Origin: an uncultured Chromatiaceae bacterium
GTDB taxonomy: Bacteria; Pseudomonadota; Gammaproteobacteria; Enterobacterales; Alteromonadaceae
Direction of reading: 5' to 3'
Length of the DNA stretch: 7,369 nt
Assembly (NCBI GenBank): GCA_946481195.1
Contig: CAMLNG010000177.1
Span: 1-7,369 of the forward strand
In this document: positions 1 through 6,594 of the stretch, in pieces
How the letters are laid out: each line of letters begins with the position of its first letter
Position numbering within the stretch: the first letter of the stretch is position 1
Translations under genes and position numbers: made by a program
Notes under the pieces: model-generated
Seen by the model: only the letters and a program-made list of their open reading frames with translations
The model's database searches: none
Told to the model about the DNA's origin: nothing

Positions 1-54
1 AGTACTCGGCTACGAACCGAGCGGTCGGAGGTTCGAATCCTCCTGCGTCCGCCA
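1..54 (+). tRNA. tRNA-Arg (anticodon ACG), 5' part cut off by the window edge
   Basis: The sequence folds as the 3' part of a tRNA. The anticodon stem pairs 5-9 with 17-21, and the 7-base loop at 10-16 carries ACG at 12-14. The T stem pairs 27-31 with 39-43 around the loop TTCGAAT. The 3' acceptor strand is 44-50, the discriminator base is G51 and an encoded CCA lies at 52-54. ACG is the arginine anticodon normally modified to ICG, which reads CGU, CGC and CGA. The anticodon and T arms closely match the enterobacterial tRNA-Arg(ACG) as I recall it. The D arm and 5' acceptor strand lie to the left of the window; the acceptor strand would be expected to begin GGACGCA. Confidence 0.96.
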
Positions 55-57
55 TTT

Positions 58-82
58 AAACCTGCTTAATGCAGGTTTTTTT
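58..82 (+). terminator. Rho-independent terminator of the tRNA transcript
   Basis: An 8-bp stem, AAACCTGC (58-65) with GCAGGTTT (71-78), closes a 5-base loop TTAAT, and the T run continues to 82 with another T block at 84-88. It begins four bases after the CCA end, so it most likely ends the tRNA transcription unit. The second T block also forms the start of the first downstream repeat. Confidence 0.85.
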
Positions 83-126
83 GTTTTTGCCATCCGGGCA
101 AAAATCCCTTTGGGACCAGCTAAAGC
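83..126 (+). repeat. Structured repeat, copy 1
   Basis: This 44-bp unit recurs at 155-199 with only a few differences. It contains two small inverted repeats in a row: TTTTTGCC with GGCAAAAA around a short centre, then TCCC with GGGA around TTT, followed by CCAGCTAAAGC. Most of the differences between the copies fall in the hairpin loops or in the length of an A run, not in the stems. This resembles a small dispersed palindromic element rather than coding sequence. I do not recognise the family. Confidence 0.75.
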
Positions 127-154
127 TGTCCAAAAACGCTTCCTGCTTTTCAGT

Positions 155-199
155 GTTTTTGCCGTCCGGGCAAAAAATCCCTGCGGGACCAGCTAAAGC
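155..199 (+). repeat. Structured repeat, copy 2
   Basis: Second copy of the unit at 83-126, in the same orientation and 72 bp downstream. It differs in the first loop (GTCC instead of ATCC), in one extra A, and in the second loop (TGC instead of TTT); both stems are kept. Similarity may extend further, because CTTCCTGC follows both copies (139-146 and 206-213). A degraded third echo of the unit's end, with 11 of 16 positions matching, appears near 222-237. The arrangement suggests tandem duplication of a unit of about 72 bp. Confidence 0.75.
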
Positions 200-475
200 C
201 ACAATCTTCCTGCACTTCCTGTTGGTACAGCTGAAGTTGCGCCATTCCGGTACAATAGACGGTTTTGCACCAAAATTATGCAATTGATTGAGTCTGACCG
301 CAGCGCAGTAGCAGTCTGGCGCGTTAGGATGTTGGCGCTGCACAACAATGGCGCAATTCAGCCGCTGCTTAATTAGATAACACCTTATAGATCATTAATT
401 TAACTGAAATTGGGTACCGACTGGATTTAATTCTGATGTTGTGATTTGATGGTTCCGCACATGTTTGGGGGAATT
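200..475. other. Intergenic stretch with no recognisable gene
   Basis: I find no convincing coding region or RNA gene here. Open frames exist on both strands across 56-343, but they run through the hairpin repeats and show no family features. Structure that can be seen is a 7-bp inverted repeat, GCAGCGC (300-306) with GCGCTGC (335-341), and an AT-rich tract at about 370-440 just before the chemoreceptor gene, where its promoter would be expected. A TACAAT hexamer at 251-256 has no -35 box at normal spacing. I see no sigma-28 type box (GCCGATAA) that would mark a flagellar-regulon promoter. Confidence 0.6.
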
Positions 476-2512
476 ATGTTGTATCAAAAAATAACATCAA
501 TAAAAAAGAAGATTCTATTAGCCGTTGGCGGTTCTACGGCTGTGTTACTGGCCATTGCTGCGCTGTTAGTGATCCAGCAAATTGCTGCACAAACCAGAGC
601 TCAGGTGCAGGCGGAAGCACAAAGTCTGATGCAAAAAGAAGCGGTCTCGGTAGGTCAGTTTTTTGCTGAATATGCTCAGGTCGCCAAAACGTTTTTACAC
701 AGCCCGCAATTCCAGCAGTGGTTTGTCAATTATCCGGGCCGCGGCACCGATCTCGCGACCGCCCCGGGGTATCCGCAAATTAATGCGACTTTTAAAACCA
801 TCAGTGGTGGTGATGCCAACATCCTGTCGGCCTTTTTTGCGCTGACCCGTTCCGATGAGTACTTCCGCGAAGACTCCAGAACCGGTGTTGATGTGGATGG
901 ACCGGACAAAGGTGTCGTAGACAAAGGTTATTTTGCCAGTCAACGTCCCTGGTACATCGAGACGATGCAGCACAATAAGTTTTTTGTCGGTTCACCATCG
1001 GCGGATTTTACGACCGGCATCGTTTCTGCGGTAGTTGAAGGGCCGGTCTACCTGCCGGACGGTACTTTGCTCGGCGTGGGTGGTCTGGATCTGCATATCA
1101 ATAAAGTGGGTGATAAAGTAGAAACAATCCGCTATCAGGGCGAAGGCTTGCCGTTTCTGTTGGATGGCAAAGGCCAGATTGTGCATTTTTCAGAACGGGC
1201 CGGTATTACCACAAAAGCGAATGATCCAATCGCTGCATTTGACAGCAAGATAGAGCGCAGCCATGGCTTTGCTGAGATCAGCAAAGCAGCAATACAAAGC
1301 CAGGCTGGCTTTGCCGCAGTCCGCCTCAATGGTGCTGATTATTATGTTGCTTACCAGCCGGTCAGCCGTGACTTCCCGCAAATGAACTGGCTGGTCGGTA
1401 TCCTGATCCCGGCAGCGTTAATAGATGCGCCGATTGAAAGTGCAGTGCAGTGGTCTATCGCTGGTGCTTTGTTAATCCTGGCATTAATCACTGGCAGCAT
1501 TTTGCTGACGACCACAGTGATCACCAGACCGTTGCAGCAACTGACAGCTGCGATGCAGGACATTGCCAGCGGTGACGGTGATTTGACCCGCCGGATTGAT
1601 ATTGCAGCCCAGGATGAAGTTGGCGCGCTGGCACGACACTTTAATACCTTCGTCAGTAAGTTGCGCCAATCGCTGGCGCAAACGCAGCAACAGGCAGAGC
1701 AGGTCAAACAATCCAGTCAACATCTGAATCAGGTGGTGGGTCTGACCAACCAGGAAATTCAGCACGAAAAAGCCCAGATTGATTCAGTATCAGCGGCTGT
1801 GACTGAAATGGCCGCCACAGTGCAGGAAATCAGCCGTAATGCGCAGTCCACCAGTCAGGCGGCGGCAGATGCGGATGCCCGTGGTCAGCAGGGCGCAACT
1901 TTGTCGCAACTGGCAGTCGCCGATATGGATTCGCTGAATCAAAGCATGCGTGCGGCGGTCGATGTGGTGATTGGTCTTGCCAAGGAGTCTGAAAATATCG
2001 GTACTGTGGTGGATGTGATTAAAGGCATCGCTGAACAGACCAATCTGCTGGCATTAAACGCCGCGATTGAGGCCGCGCGGGCCGGTGAGCAGGGCCGTGG
2101 TTTTGCTGTGGTCGCGGATGAAGTGCGTTCGCTGGCGGGCCGTACCCGGGAAAGTACCGACGATATCCGCCGTATGGTGGAAAAACTGCAGGCGATTGCC
2201 AAACAGGCAGAAGATGCGATGGAACAAGGCCGCAGTCAGACCGAAATCAGTGCCGAGCGGGCGCGTGCTATGCAACAGTCACTGCAGGCGATCAGCGCGG
2301 CTATTGTGGTGGTGCAACAACAAAGCACGCAAATCGCGGTGGCGACTGAGCAGCAGACCATAGTCGCAGACGATATTAACCGCAGTCTGACCGCTATTAC
2401 GGCCCTGGTAGACAATACGGCAGAGCACGCCGAAGAACTGACTGGCGAAGCACTGCAGCTGGACAACTCTGCCTCGGCATTAAATCAGGTTGTCGCCCAA
2501 TTCAGGATTTAA
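476..2512 (+). CDS. Methyl-accepting chemotaxis protein with periplasmic dCache sensor, probably for amino acids
   Basis: This 678-residue inner-membrane chemoreceptor would pass periplasmic ligand signals to CheA/CheW and so to the flagellar motor. In order it has a short basic N-terminus, TM1 (about 13-35), a long periplasmic region of about 290 residues typical of dCache, TM2 (about 327-349), HAMP (about 350-402) and a cytoplasmic coiled-coil signalling domain. The conserved hairpin tip, starting [19 protein letters not shown], is at about 520-551. In the sensor, Y152, R157, W159, Y160, D177 and D205 have the order and nearly the spacing I recall for the amino-acid-binding dCache_1AA motif of Pseudomonas PctA. 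The protein ends VVAQFRI, with no CheR-binding pentapeptide. I chose ATG 476 because GGGGGA lies just upstream (gap only 3 bases) and it places basic residues directly before TM1. ATG 461 or 449, or TTG 446, would add 5 to 10 residues. It forms its own transcription unit. Family assignment is firm; the ligand class is inference. Confidence 0.95.
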   Translation: MLYQKITSIKKKILLAVGGSTAVLLAIAALLVIQQIAAQTRAQVQAEAQSLMQKEAVSVGQFFAEYAQVAKTFLHSPQFQQWFVNYPGRGTDLATAPGYPQINATFKTISGGDANILSAFFALTRSDEYFREDSRTGVDVDGPDKGVVDKGYFASQRPWYIETMQHNKFFVGSPSADFTTGIVSAVVEGPVYLPDGTLLGVGGLDLHINKVGDKVETIRYQGEGLPFLLDGKGQIVHFSERAGITTKANDPIAAFDSKIERSHGFAEISKAAIQSQAGFAAVRLNGADYYVAYQPVSRDFPQMNWLVGILIPAALIDAPIESAVQWSIAGALLILALITGSILLTTTVITRPLQQLTAAMQDIASGDGDLTRRIDIAAQDEVGALARHFNTFVSKLRQSLAQTQQQAEQVKQSSQHLNQVVGLTNQEIQHEKAQIDSVSAAVTEMAATVQEISRNAQSTSQAAADADARGQQGATLSQLAVADMDSLNQSMRAAVDVVIGLAKESENIGTVVDVIKGIAEQTNLLALNAAIEAARAGEQGRGFAVVADEVRSLAGRTRESTDDIRRMVEKLQAIAKQAEDAMEQGRSQTEISAERARAMQQSLQAISAAIVVVQQQSTQIAVATEQQTIVADDINRSLTAITALVDNTAEHAEELTGEALQLDNSASALNQVVAQFRI

Positions 2513-2541
2513 GCTGGCAATACTATTGGCTCCTGCAAACA

Positions 2542-2571
2542 AGCCGCAGTCTGTTGACTGTGGCTCTTTTT
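2542..2571 (+). terminator. Rho-independent terminator after the chemoreceptor gene
   Basis: A 10-bp stem, AGCCGCAGTC (2542-2551) with GACTGTGGCT (2556-2565), has one G-U wobble, a TGTT loop, and then a C followed by five Ts. It lies 29 bases after the chemoreceptor stop codon and separates it from the polysaccharide export operon. Confidence 0.9.
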
Positions 2572-2590
2572 ACTCATGTGCGCTTACAAC

Positions 2591-2684
2591 GATCTGGCGC
2601 GGCAAAGCCCAGGAACTAGATCATTAAATTTACAATGTTTTAGCGGAGAACCGGTATAAAGGCTTTGTTTTTTATGCGTTCTCC
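2591..2684 (+). promoter_or_regulatory. Structured leader upstream of the polysaccharide export operon
   Basis: Several complementary segments lie between the preceding terminator and the first operon gene. CTGG (2594-2597) can pair with CCAG (2609-2612), flanked by GAT with ATC (2591-2593 and 2620-2622). CAAAGCC (2603-2609) is complementary to GGCTTTG (2661-2667), which is followed at once by six Ts. GGAGAAC (2645-2651) is complementary to GTTCTCC (2678-2684). The last two helices interleave, so they would form either a pseudoknot or alternative folds, one of which resembles a terminator with a very long loop. This layout suits transcription attenuation or a ligand- or protein-responsive leader, but I match it to no known riboswitch class. 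The promoter itself is unclear: TATAAA at 2655-2660 and TTTACA at 2629-2634 are 20 bases apart, too far for a normal sigma-70 promoter. Confidence 0.4.
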
Positions 2685-2720
2685 ATTAACATGCAGATAA
2701 GGGAAAAATAAAAGGAAGAT

Positions 2721-2876
2721 ATGGATATTTTATTTTTCAAGAGCATTTTGCATGAACAGGTCGTATTTAACCGGATTTATACCTCTTTTCATCGTCACTT
2801 CAGCGCAGATATCTGCAGCAGACTGGGAACAAGCCCATCACGACGTCAGCACCGTTGCCGGGGTGCACAGCAGTAA
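2721..2876 (+). other. Possible overlapping leader reading frame (51 codons)
   Basis: ATG 2721 follows a good purine-rich ribosome site, AAGGAAG at 2712-2718, better than the weak AAGAG (2739-2743) before the beta-barrel gene. It opens a 51-codon frame beginning MDILFFKSIL that runs in a different frame over the barrel's signal peptide and stops at 2874-2876. It has no family features, and its C-terminal half is Arg/Gln/His-rich, as expected of an accidental frame. It could be a translated leader that affects expression of the barrel gene, or chance. I do not regard it as an established gene. Confidence 0.25.
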
Positions 2877-3894
2877 CAATTTATTTAATACCACAGCGCA
2901 GCAAACTCAGGACCAAAAGCTTTACGCCGGTCTGAACTGGGACTGGCTGGGGTTATTTGAAGGTTTTGGCGTACAGTTGCCGTTGCAGGTACAACGCCAG
3001 AACTATCTTGACCAGACCGAGCTGAACACCACTTTGTATCAGTTAAAGCCTGAATTACGTTTATTTCTCACACCACAAACGGATCTGTCCCTGCAAGCCA
3101 CATTGAATAAACAGCAATTTTTGGCTGGTGACGCCGCTGCTGAATTTCTCAATAACGACGCCGGGGCGCTGGATGAAACCCAGCAAGGTTTTCAAACTGC
3201 CCTGAGTTTTGGCCGGGCGCCGGATACACAAAACTTGCAGATAAAACTCGCCACAGAACAGCGCCGGCAAAAGGTTCGCGATCAGCTGTTTTCGCAATTA
3301 GACAGCGACATGGCGGCCGTCAATTACAGTCACAAACTGAATGAAAACGTGGCGCTGGTACTGGATATCGCCCGGCGGCAGGAACAGCAAAATCAACGTG
3401 ATTCTGATTTGAATCAATATGGTGCCGGTGTTGCAGTGCAATGGACCGGACAGCAGTATTTTCGCCTGACTGCTGGTCGTTTTGTCCGTAGTTTTGCCGG
3501 CCAGCAATTGGAGGATTCGGCGGGGAGTTATTGGCAGCTGAATAATCTGTGGCAACTCGATGGGCGTTGGCAGCTCGAACTGCAAAGTGGCCGGCGCTCG
3601 GTTTTATCTTACGCCAGCCAGAGTATTTCGCAGCTGGACACTGAGCATCTTGCGGCCATGCACTGGCAGTATGATCAATCACATCAGTTTTCCGCCAGTC
3701 TGAGTCGTTTAGTCAGCCGGCTGGACCAAAGCAGTTACCGTCGCACGCGCGACGCGTTCAGCGCCAGCTGGCAATGGCAGTGGGCGCAGCAATGGCGCAG
3801 TCTGCTGCAGGTGAGCCAGGTGCAGCAAAGCCGCGAGCAACAACCAGACCGTGACCGGCTTGAACTCAGCGCAGAAGTGAGCTGGGCATGGTGA
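2752..3894 (+). CDS. Outer-membrane beta-barrel of a polysaccharide export system (VpsM/Wzp-like)
   Basis: This 380-residue protein probably forms the outer-membrane pore through which an exopolysaccharide leaves the cell. It has a Sec signal peptide, with a hydrophobic core at about 6-18 and likely cleavage after A22 or A23. The rest is alternating polar/hydrophobic sequence rich in Gln, Trp, Tyr and Leu, with repeated amphipathic strand-like segments. It ends EVSWAW, an aromatic C-terminus typical of barrels inserted by the BAM machinery. The length of about 357 mature residues fits an 18-strand barrel of the beta-barrel-porin-2 type. ATG 2752 is the only ATG in frame after the stop at 2698. 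Its last codons overlap the following OPX gene (ATGGTGA). This pairing of a separate barrel with a short OPX protein matches the composite translocon of Myxococcus WzpX/WzaX and Vibrio VpsM/VpsN. The fold is inferred from composition and context, since sequence conservation in this family is low. Confidence 0.82.
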   Translation: MNRSYLTGFIPLFIVTSAQISAADWEQAHHDVSTVAGVHSSNNLFNTTAQQTQDQKLYAGLNWDWLGLFEGFGVQLPLQVQRQNYLDQTELNTTLYQLKPELRLFLTPQTDLSLQATLNKQQFLAGDAAAEFLNNDAGALDETQQGFQTALSFGRAPDTQNLQIKLATEQRRQKVRDQLFSQLDSDMAAVNYSHKLNENVALVLDIARRQEQQNQRDSDLNQYGAGVAVQWTGQQYFRLTAGRFVRSFAGQQLEDSAGSYWQLNNLWQLDGRWQLELQSGRRSVLSYASQSISQLDTEHLAAMHWQYDQSHQFSASLSRLVSRLDQSSYRRTRDAFSASWQWQWAQQWRSLLQVSQVQQSREQQPDRDRLELSAEVSWAW

Positions 3895-4424
3895 CAGTGC
3901 GTCTGCTGCTGGGATTGCTGCTGTTATGGCCGGCCGTTGTGCTGGCTGAACAGCTTGCAACCTCTGGCCTGCAGAGTTACAAATTCGGGCCGGGTGATGC
4001 GCTGAAAATCAGTGTATACCAGGAACCGGATTTGTCGGTGACCGCCGAAATCAGTCAGCAAGGTTACATTGATATGCCATTACTTGGCAGTATCAAAATG
4101 ACAGGCCACACCCAACAAAGTGCCAAAGAATATCTGGAGCAACGGCTGAGGGACGGTTATCTGGTGTCCCCGAGTGTGTCTATCACCATTGACAGCTACC
4201 GGCCATTTTTCATTTATGGTGAAGTCCGAAATCCGGGCAGTTATGATTATCAGCCTGATATCACGCTGGAACAGGCGATTGCTTTATCCGGCGGTTTGTT
4301 AGACCGCGCCTCCCGCAGTAGCTGGCACATTCAGCGTGGCGCGGATAAAGCGACCTTTAAAGCTGAAGCCGATACCATCATCCTACCCGGTGATGTGATC
4401 AAGATTGATAAGAGCTTCTTCTGA
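3888..4424 (+). CDS. Short OPX (Wza/VpsN-like) polysaccharide export protein
   Basis: This 178-residue periplasmic export protein would form the ring linking the inner-membrane co-polymerase to the outer-membrane barrel. A signal peptide (about 1-20, cleavage after the A in VVLA) is followed by the polysaccharide-export domain, starting YKFGPGDALKISVYQEPDLS at about 31, and one SLBB domain from about 105 to 150, with FIYGEVRNPGSY as its opening. It ends LPGDVIKIDKSFF. There is no lipobox cysteine at the cleavage site. The protein is about half the length of Escherichia coli Wza (about 380 residues), lacking the extra SLBB repeats and the C-terminal amphipathic helix that forms Wza's outer-membrane pore. 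It therefore needs a separate pore, and the preceding gene supplies one. It starts inside the barrel gene's last codons and its stop overlaps the next start (TGATG), so translational coupling is likely. Confidence 0.92.
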   Translation: MVTVRLLLGLLLLWPAVVLAEQLATSGLQSYKFGPGDALKISVYQEPDLSVTAEISQQGYIDMPLLGSIKMTGHTQQSAKEYLEQRLRDGYLVSPSVSITIDSYRPFFIYGEVRNPGSYDYQPDITLEQAIALSGGLLDRASRSSWHIQRGADKATFKAEADTIILPGDVIKIDKSFF

Positions 4425-6544
4425 TGCAAGCTGAACCGCAACGCAGTGCGCCGCCCGCCAGTGACGTGATTGAACTCAGCGTTATTCTGGCTATTTTGTC
4501 GGCGCGGCGCTGGCTGATTGTGGTGATAACCGCCGTCATTTTTGCCTTAGTCACAGCTTTTGTCGCGCAGCTACCGTCCGTATACCGTGCTGATACCACC
4601 CTGATGCTCAAAAGTGTGTTGGCAGCCAATCCGTTACAGTCGCTGATCCCCGGTATGGGCGGCGGCAACGAAGAACTGGATACGCAGATTAAACTACTGA
4701 CGTCGACTCAGTTTGCCCAGGATGTAGTGCAGGCTTTGCCAGCTGATTTGGAATTAGGCATCCCCGATGACCGGCGCCGCGACGATGTCGCTGCGCTGCT
4801 TGGCGGCTTATCGGTGCAGGCAGTGCCCAAAACCACGTTGTTGCAAATTTCCTTCAGCCATCACAATCCTTACATCGCCACTGAAATTGTGAATCAGGTC
4901 GCCAACCATTTTATGAATTATCAGTCGGGCCTGATGCAGCAACATAATCACCAGGCCAGCGACTGGATTAAACAGCGGGTTGATGATGTCAAAGCCAAAC
5001 TGACCGAATCTGAACAAAAGCTTCAGCTGTTCCGTCAGGAGCGCAATATCATCGATATTGGCAGTGATATTGAACTGACCAAGCAGGAAATCGCACAGTT
5101 GTTCAGCGAACGCCGGCAGCTGCAAAAACAATTGGAAGAGCTGGCGGTGCTGCTGGGAAAAATTCAGCAGGCTGGGCAGAACTACGATGTGCTGATCACT
5201 ATCCCTGAAGTGGCTTCGGTGCCGGTGATTGCGTCCTTGCAACAACAGTTATCGATGTTACAGGCGGATTTTGCCCAGTTACGTCTCAGTTATCTGGAGA
5301 AACATCCGCGTTACATCGCAGCGAACCGCAAAATTGAAGTGGCGAGCCAACAGCTCAACGGCGAAGTGAATAAGCTTGCCAGTAATCTGCAGATCCGGCA
5401 GCGTGATTTGCAGCGCACCTTACAGGAAACGGCAGCCAAAGCTGATGCAGCAACAGCACGGCTCGAACAGCTGGTCGGAGTGGGGCAGACTCACAAAAAG
5501 CTTGAGGCAGAAATTCAGGCTAACCTGCATTTATTGACCACTTTGTCCGACAAAATGAAAGAAACCGAGCTGATGAAAGACATCAATAAAACCTCGAGTA
5601 TCTTTGTGGTTGATCCGGCAGTAGTGCCGGTCCGGCCTATCGGACCCAAACGGTTGTTATTATCGGTAGCGGCTTTGGTGCTTGGCCTCATCAGCGCGAT
5701 ATTTCTGGTGCTGTGTCTGCATTTCTTTGCTGATGTAACGTCGAAATACCGCCATATTGCCAGTCGCTACGGTTACAAGTTGCTGGGCGTGGTGCCGCAA
5801 ATCCGCATCAAAGGTATTGACCGGAATTTGCCGGTGATCCAGCAATCCGGTAAACAATATACGCTGTATCAGGAATACATCCGTTCGCTGCGCACTAATA
5901 TTCTGCTGGATAAACAACTTAGTACACAACGGTTGCTGGCATTGACGTCCATCTCGCCGAATGAAGGTAAATCCAGTATTTGTCTACAACTGGCCAAGTC
6001 ATTTTCCGAATTGGAACGGGTCATTATCATTGATGCTGATTTACGTTTTCCGGCGCTGGCCGAAGCACTCGGCGAAAACCCGCACAGGCCGGGTTTAACC
6101 AACTTACTGGCCAAAACCCATACTTTTGAGCAATGTGTGTTTTACAGTAAAGAACTGAACGCCGATGTGTTGCCATCCGGCATCCGGCCGATGAACCCCT
6201 TACTGTTTTTGTCGATGCCACGGTTTGATGCAGTGCTCAAAGTGCTGGCGAAAAAATACGACCGCGTCATTATCGAATGCCCGCCGATTTTGTCCGTGTC
6301 GGATGCGATGGTGGTGGCCAAGTGTGTAGGTAAGCTTGAATTAGTCGTCGACGTGAAAAAAACACCACTGGTAGATTTTGCCGCCAAAATGGAGTTGTTA
6401 TCGCAATCGGGCGTCAATATTGGTGGCGTGATCTTAAACCGGGTGAAAAACGATACTTCGAATTACTATGCGACTTCCGCCACCCGCGCCAAGCAGCCGT
6501 CCGCGCTGCGTCAGCTGTTACACGATAATCTGCGCCGCGCCTGA
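4424..6544 (+). CDS. Wzc/VpsO-like chain-length regulator with BY-kinase domain
   Basis: This 706-residue inner-membrane polysaccharide co-polymerase sets chain length and is normally regulated by cycles of tyrosine autophosphorylation. Order: cytoplasmic N-terminus, TM1 (about 30-51), periplasmic Wzz domain, long coiled coil (about 170-390), proline-rich VVPVRPIGPK before TM2 (about 411-434), then the cytoplasmic kinase. The kinase shows the EX2RX2R oligomerisation motif (E484, R487, R490), Walker A SPNEGKSS (511-518) and Walker A' DADLR (537-541). The Walker B position reads VIIECPP, with E618 where the family usually has Asp. The tyrosine tail is minimal: Y681 and Y682, then a 24-residue tail without Tyr. 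Start ATG 4424 overlaps the OPX stop (TGATG). Activator and kinase parts are fused, as in proteobacteria, not split as in firmicutes. Family is certain; whether the kinase is fully active is open. Confidence 0.95.
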   Translation: MQAEPQRSAPPASDVIELSVILAILSARRWLIVVITAVIFALVTAFVAQLPSVYRADTTLMLKSVLAANPLQSLIPGMGGGNEELDTQIKLLTSTQFAQDVVQALPADLELGIPDDRRRDDVAALLGGLSVQAVPKTTLLQISFSHHNPYIATEIVNQVANHFMNYQSGLMQQHNHQASDWIKQRVDDVKAKLTESEQKLQLFRQERNIIDIGSDIELTKQEIAQLFSERRQLQKQLEELAVLLGKIQQAGQNYDVLITIPEVASVPVIASLQQQLSMLQADFAQLRLSYLEKHPRYIAANRKIEVASQQLNGEVNKLASNLQIRQRDLQRTLQETAAKADAATARLEQLVGVGQTHKKLEAEIQANLHLLTTLSDKMKETELMKDINKTSSIFVVDPAVVPVRPIGPKRLLLSVAALVLGLISAIFLVLCLHFFADVTSKYRHIASRYGYKLLGVVPQIRIKGIDRNLPVIQQSGKQYTLYQEYIRSLRTNILLDKQLSTQRLLALTSISPNEGKSSICLQLAKSFSELERVIIIDADLRFPALAEALGENPHRPGLTNLLAKTHTFEQCVFYSKELNADVLPSGIRPMNPLLFLSMPRFDAVLKVLAKKYDRVIIECPPILSVSDAMVVAKCVGKLELVVDVKKTPLVDFAAKMELLSQSGVNIGGVILNRVKNDTSNYYATSATRAKQPSALRQLLHDNLRRA

Positions 6545-6550
6545 AAACAA

Positions 6551-6574
6551 AAAACGCCACTTTCGCGGCGTTTT
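6551..6574. terminator. Bidirectional terminator between the export operon and luxS
   Basis: AAAACGCC (6551-6558) pairs with GGCGTTTT (6567-6574) around an 8-base loop. T residues follow the stem on the plus strand, and the A run before it (from 6546) gives Ts on the minus strand. It lies between two convergent genes, 7 bases after the kinase stop codon and about 20 bases beyond the luxS stop codon, so it can serve both. Confidence 0.88.
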
Positions 6575-6594
6575 ATCAAACTTCACTTGCTGAA

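Noticed and set aside
1..54. tRNA gene as the attachment site of an integrated element
   Set aside because: No integrase gene and no second copy of the tRNA 3' end appear in the window; the neighbouring genes are ordinary chromosomal ones.
83..199. The repeats as a tandem pair of terminators
   Set aside because: In the T5-GCC...GGC-A5 arrangement the Ts precede the stem and the As follow it on both strands, so no U tract follows the GC core in either direction.
56..343. Open frames on both strands across the repeat region (up to 95 codons)
   Set aside because: They read through the tRNA terminator and both hairpin repeats, have no ribosome site of note and resemble no family. The repeated residues in their translations simply reflect the DNA repeats.
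1351..1707. 118-codon minus-strand frame inside the chemoreceptor gene
   Set aside because: It lies opposite the TM2/HAMP coding region and its Cys/Ala/Ser-rich translation is typical of an antisense shadow.
2595..2608. Sigma-54 promoter (TGGC ... GC) in the leader
   Set aside because: TGGCGCGGCAAAGC has the GG and GC elements one base too close together and lacks the usual TTGC -12 box.
2629..2660. Sigma-70 promoter TTTACA ... TATAAA for the export operon
   Set aside because: The spacer is 20 bases, outside the normal range, so I do not list it as a promoter feature.
2585..2700. c-di-GMP-I (GEMM) riboswitch before the export operon
   Set aside because: Only a GCAAAGCC-like string is present. 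The upstream GGCAAACC strand, the GAAA tetraloop and the 3' receptor strand are absent.
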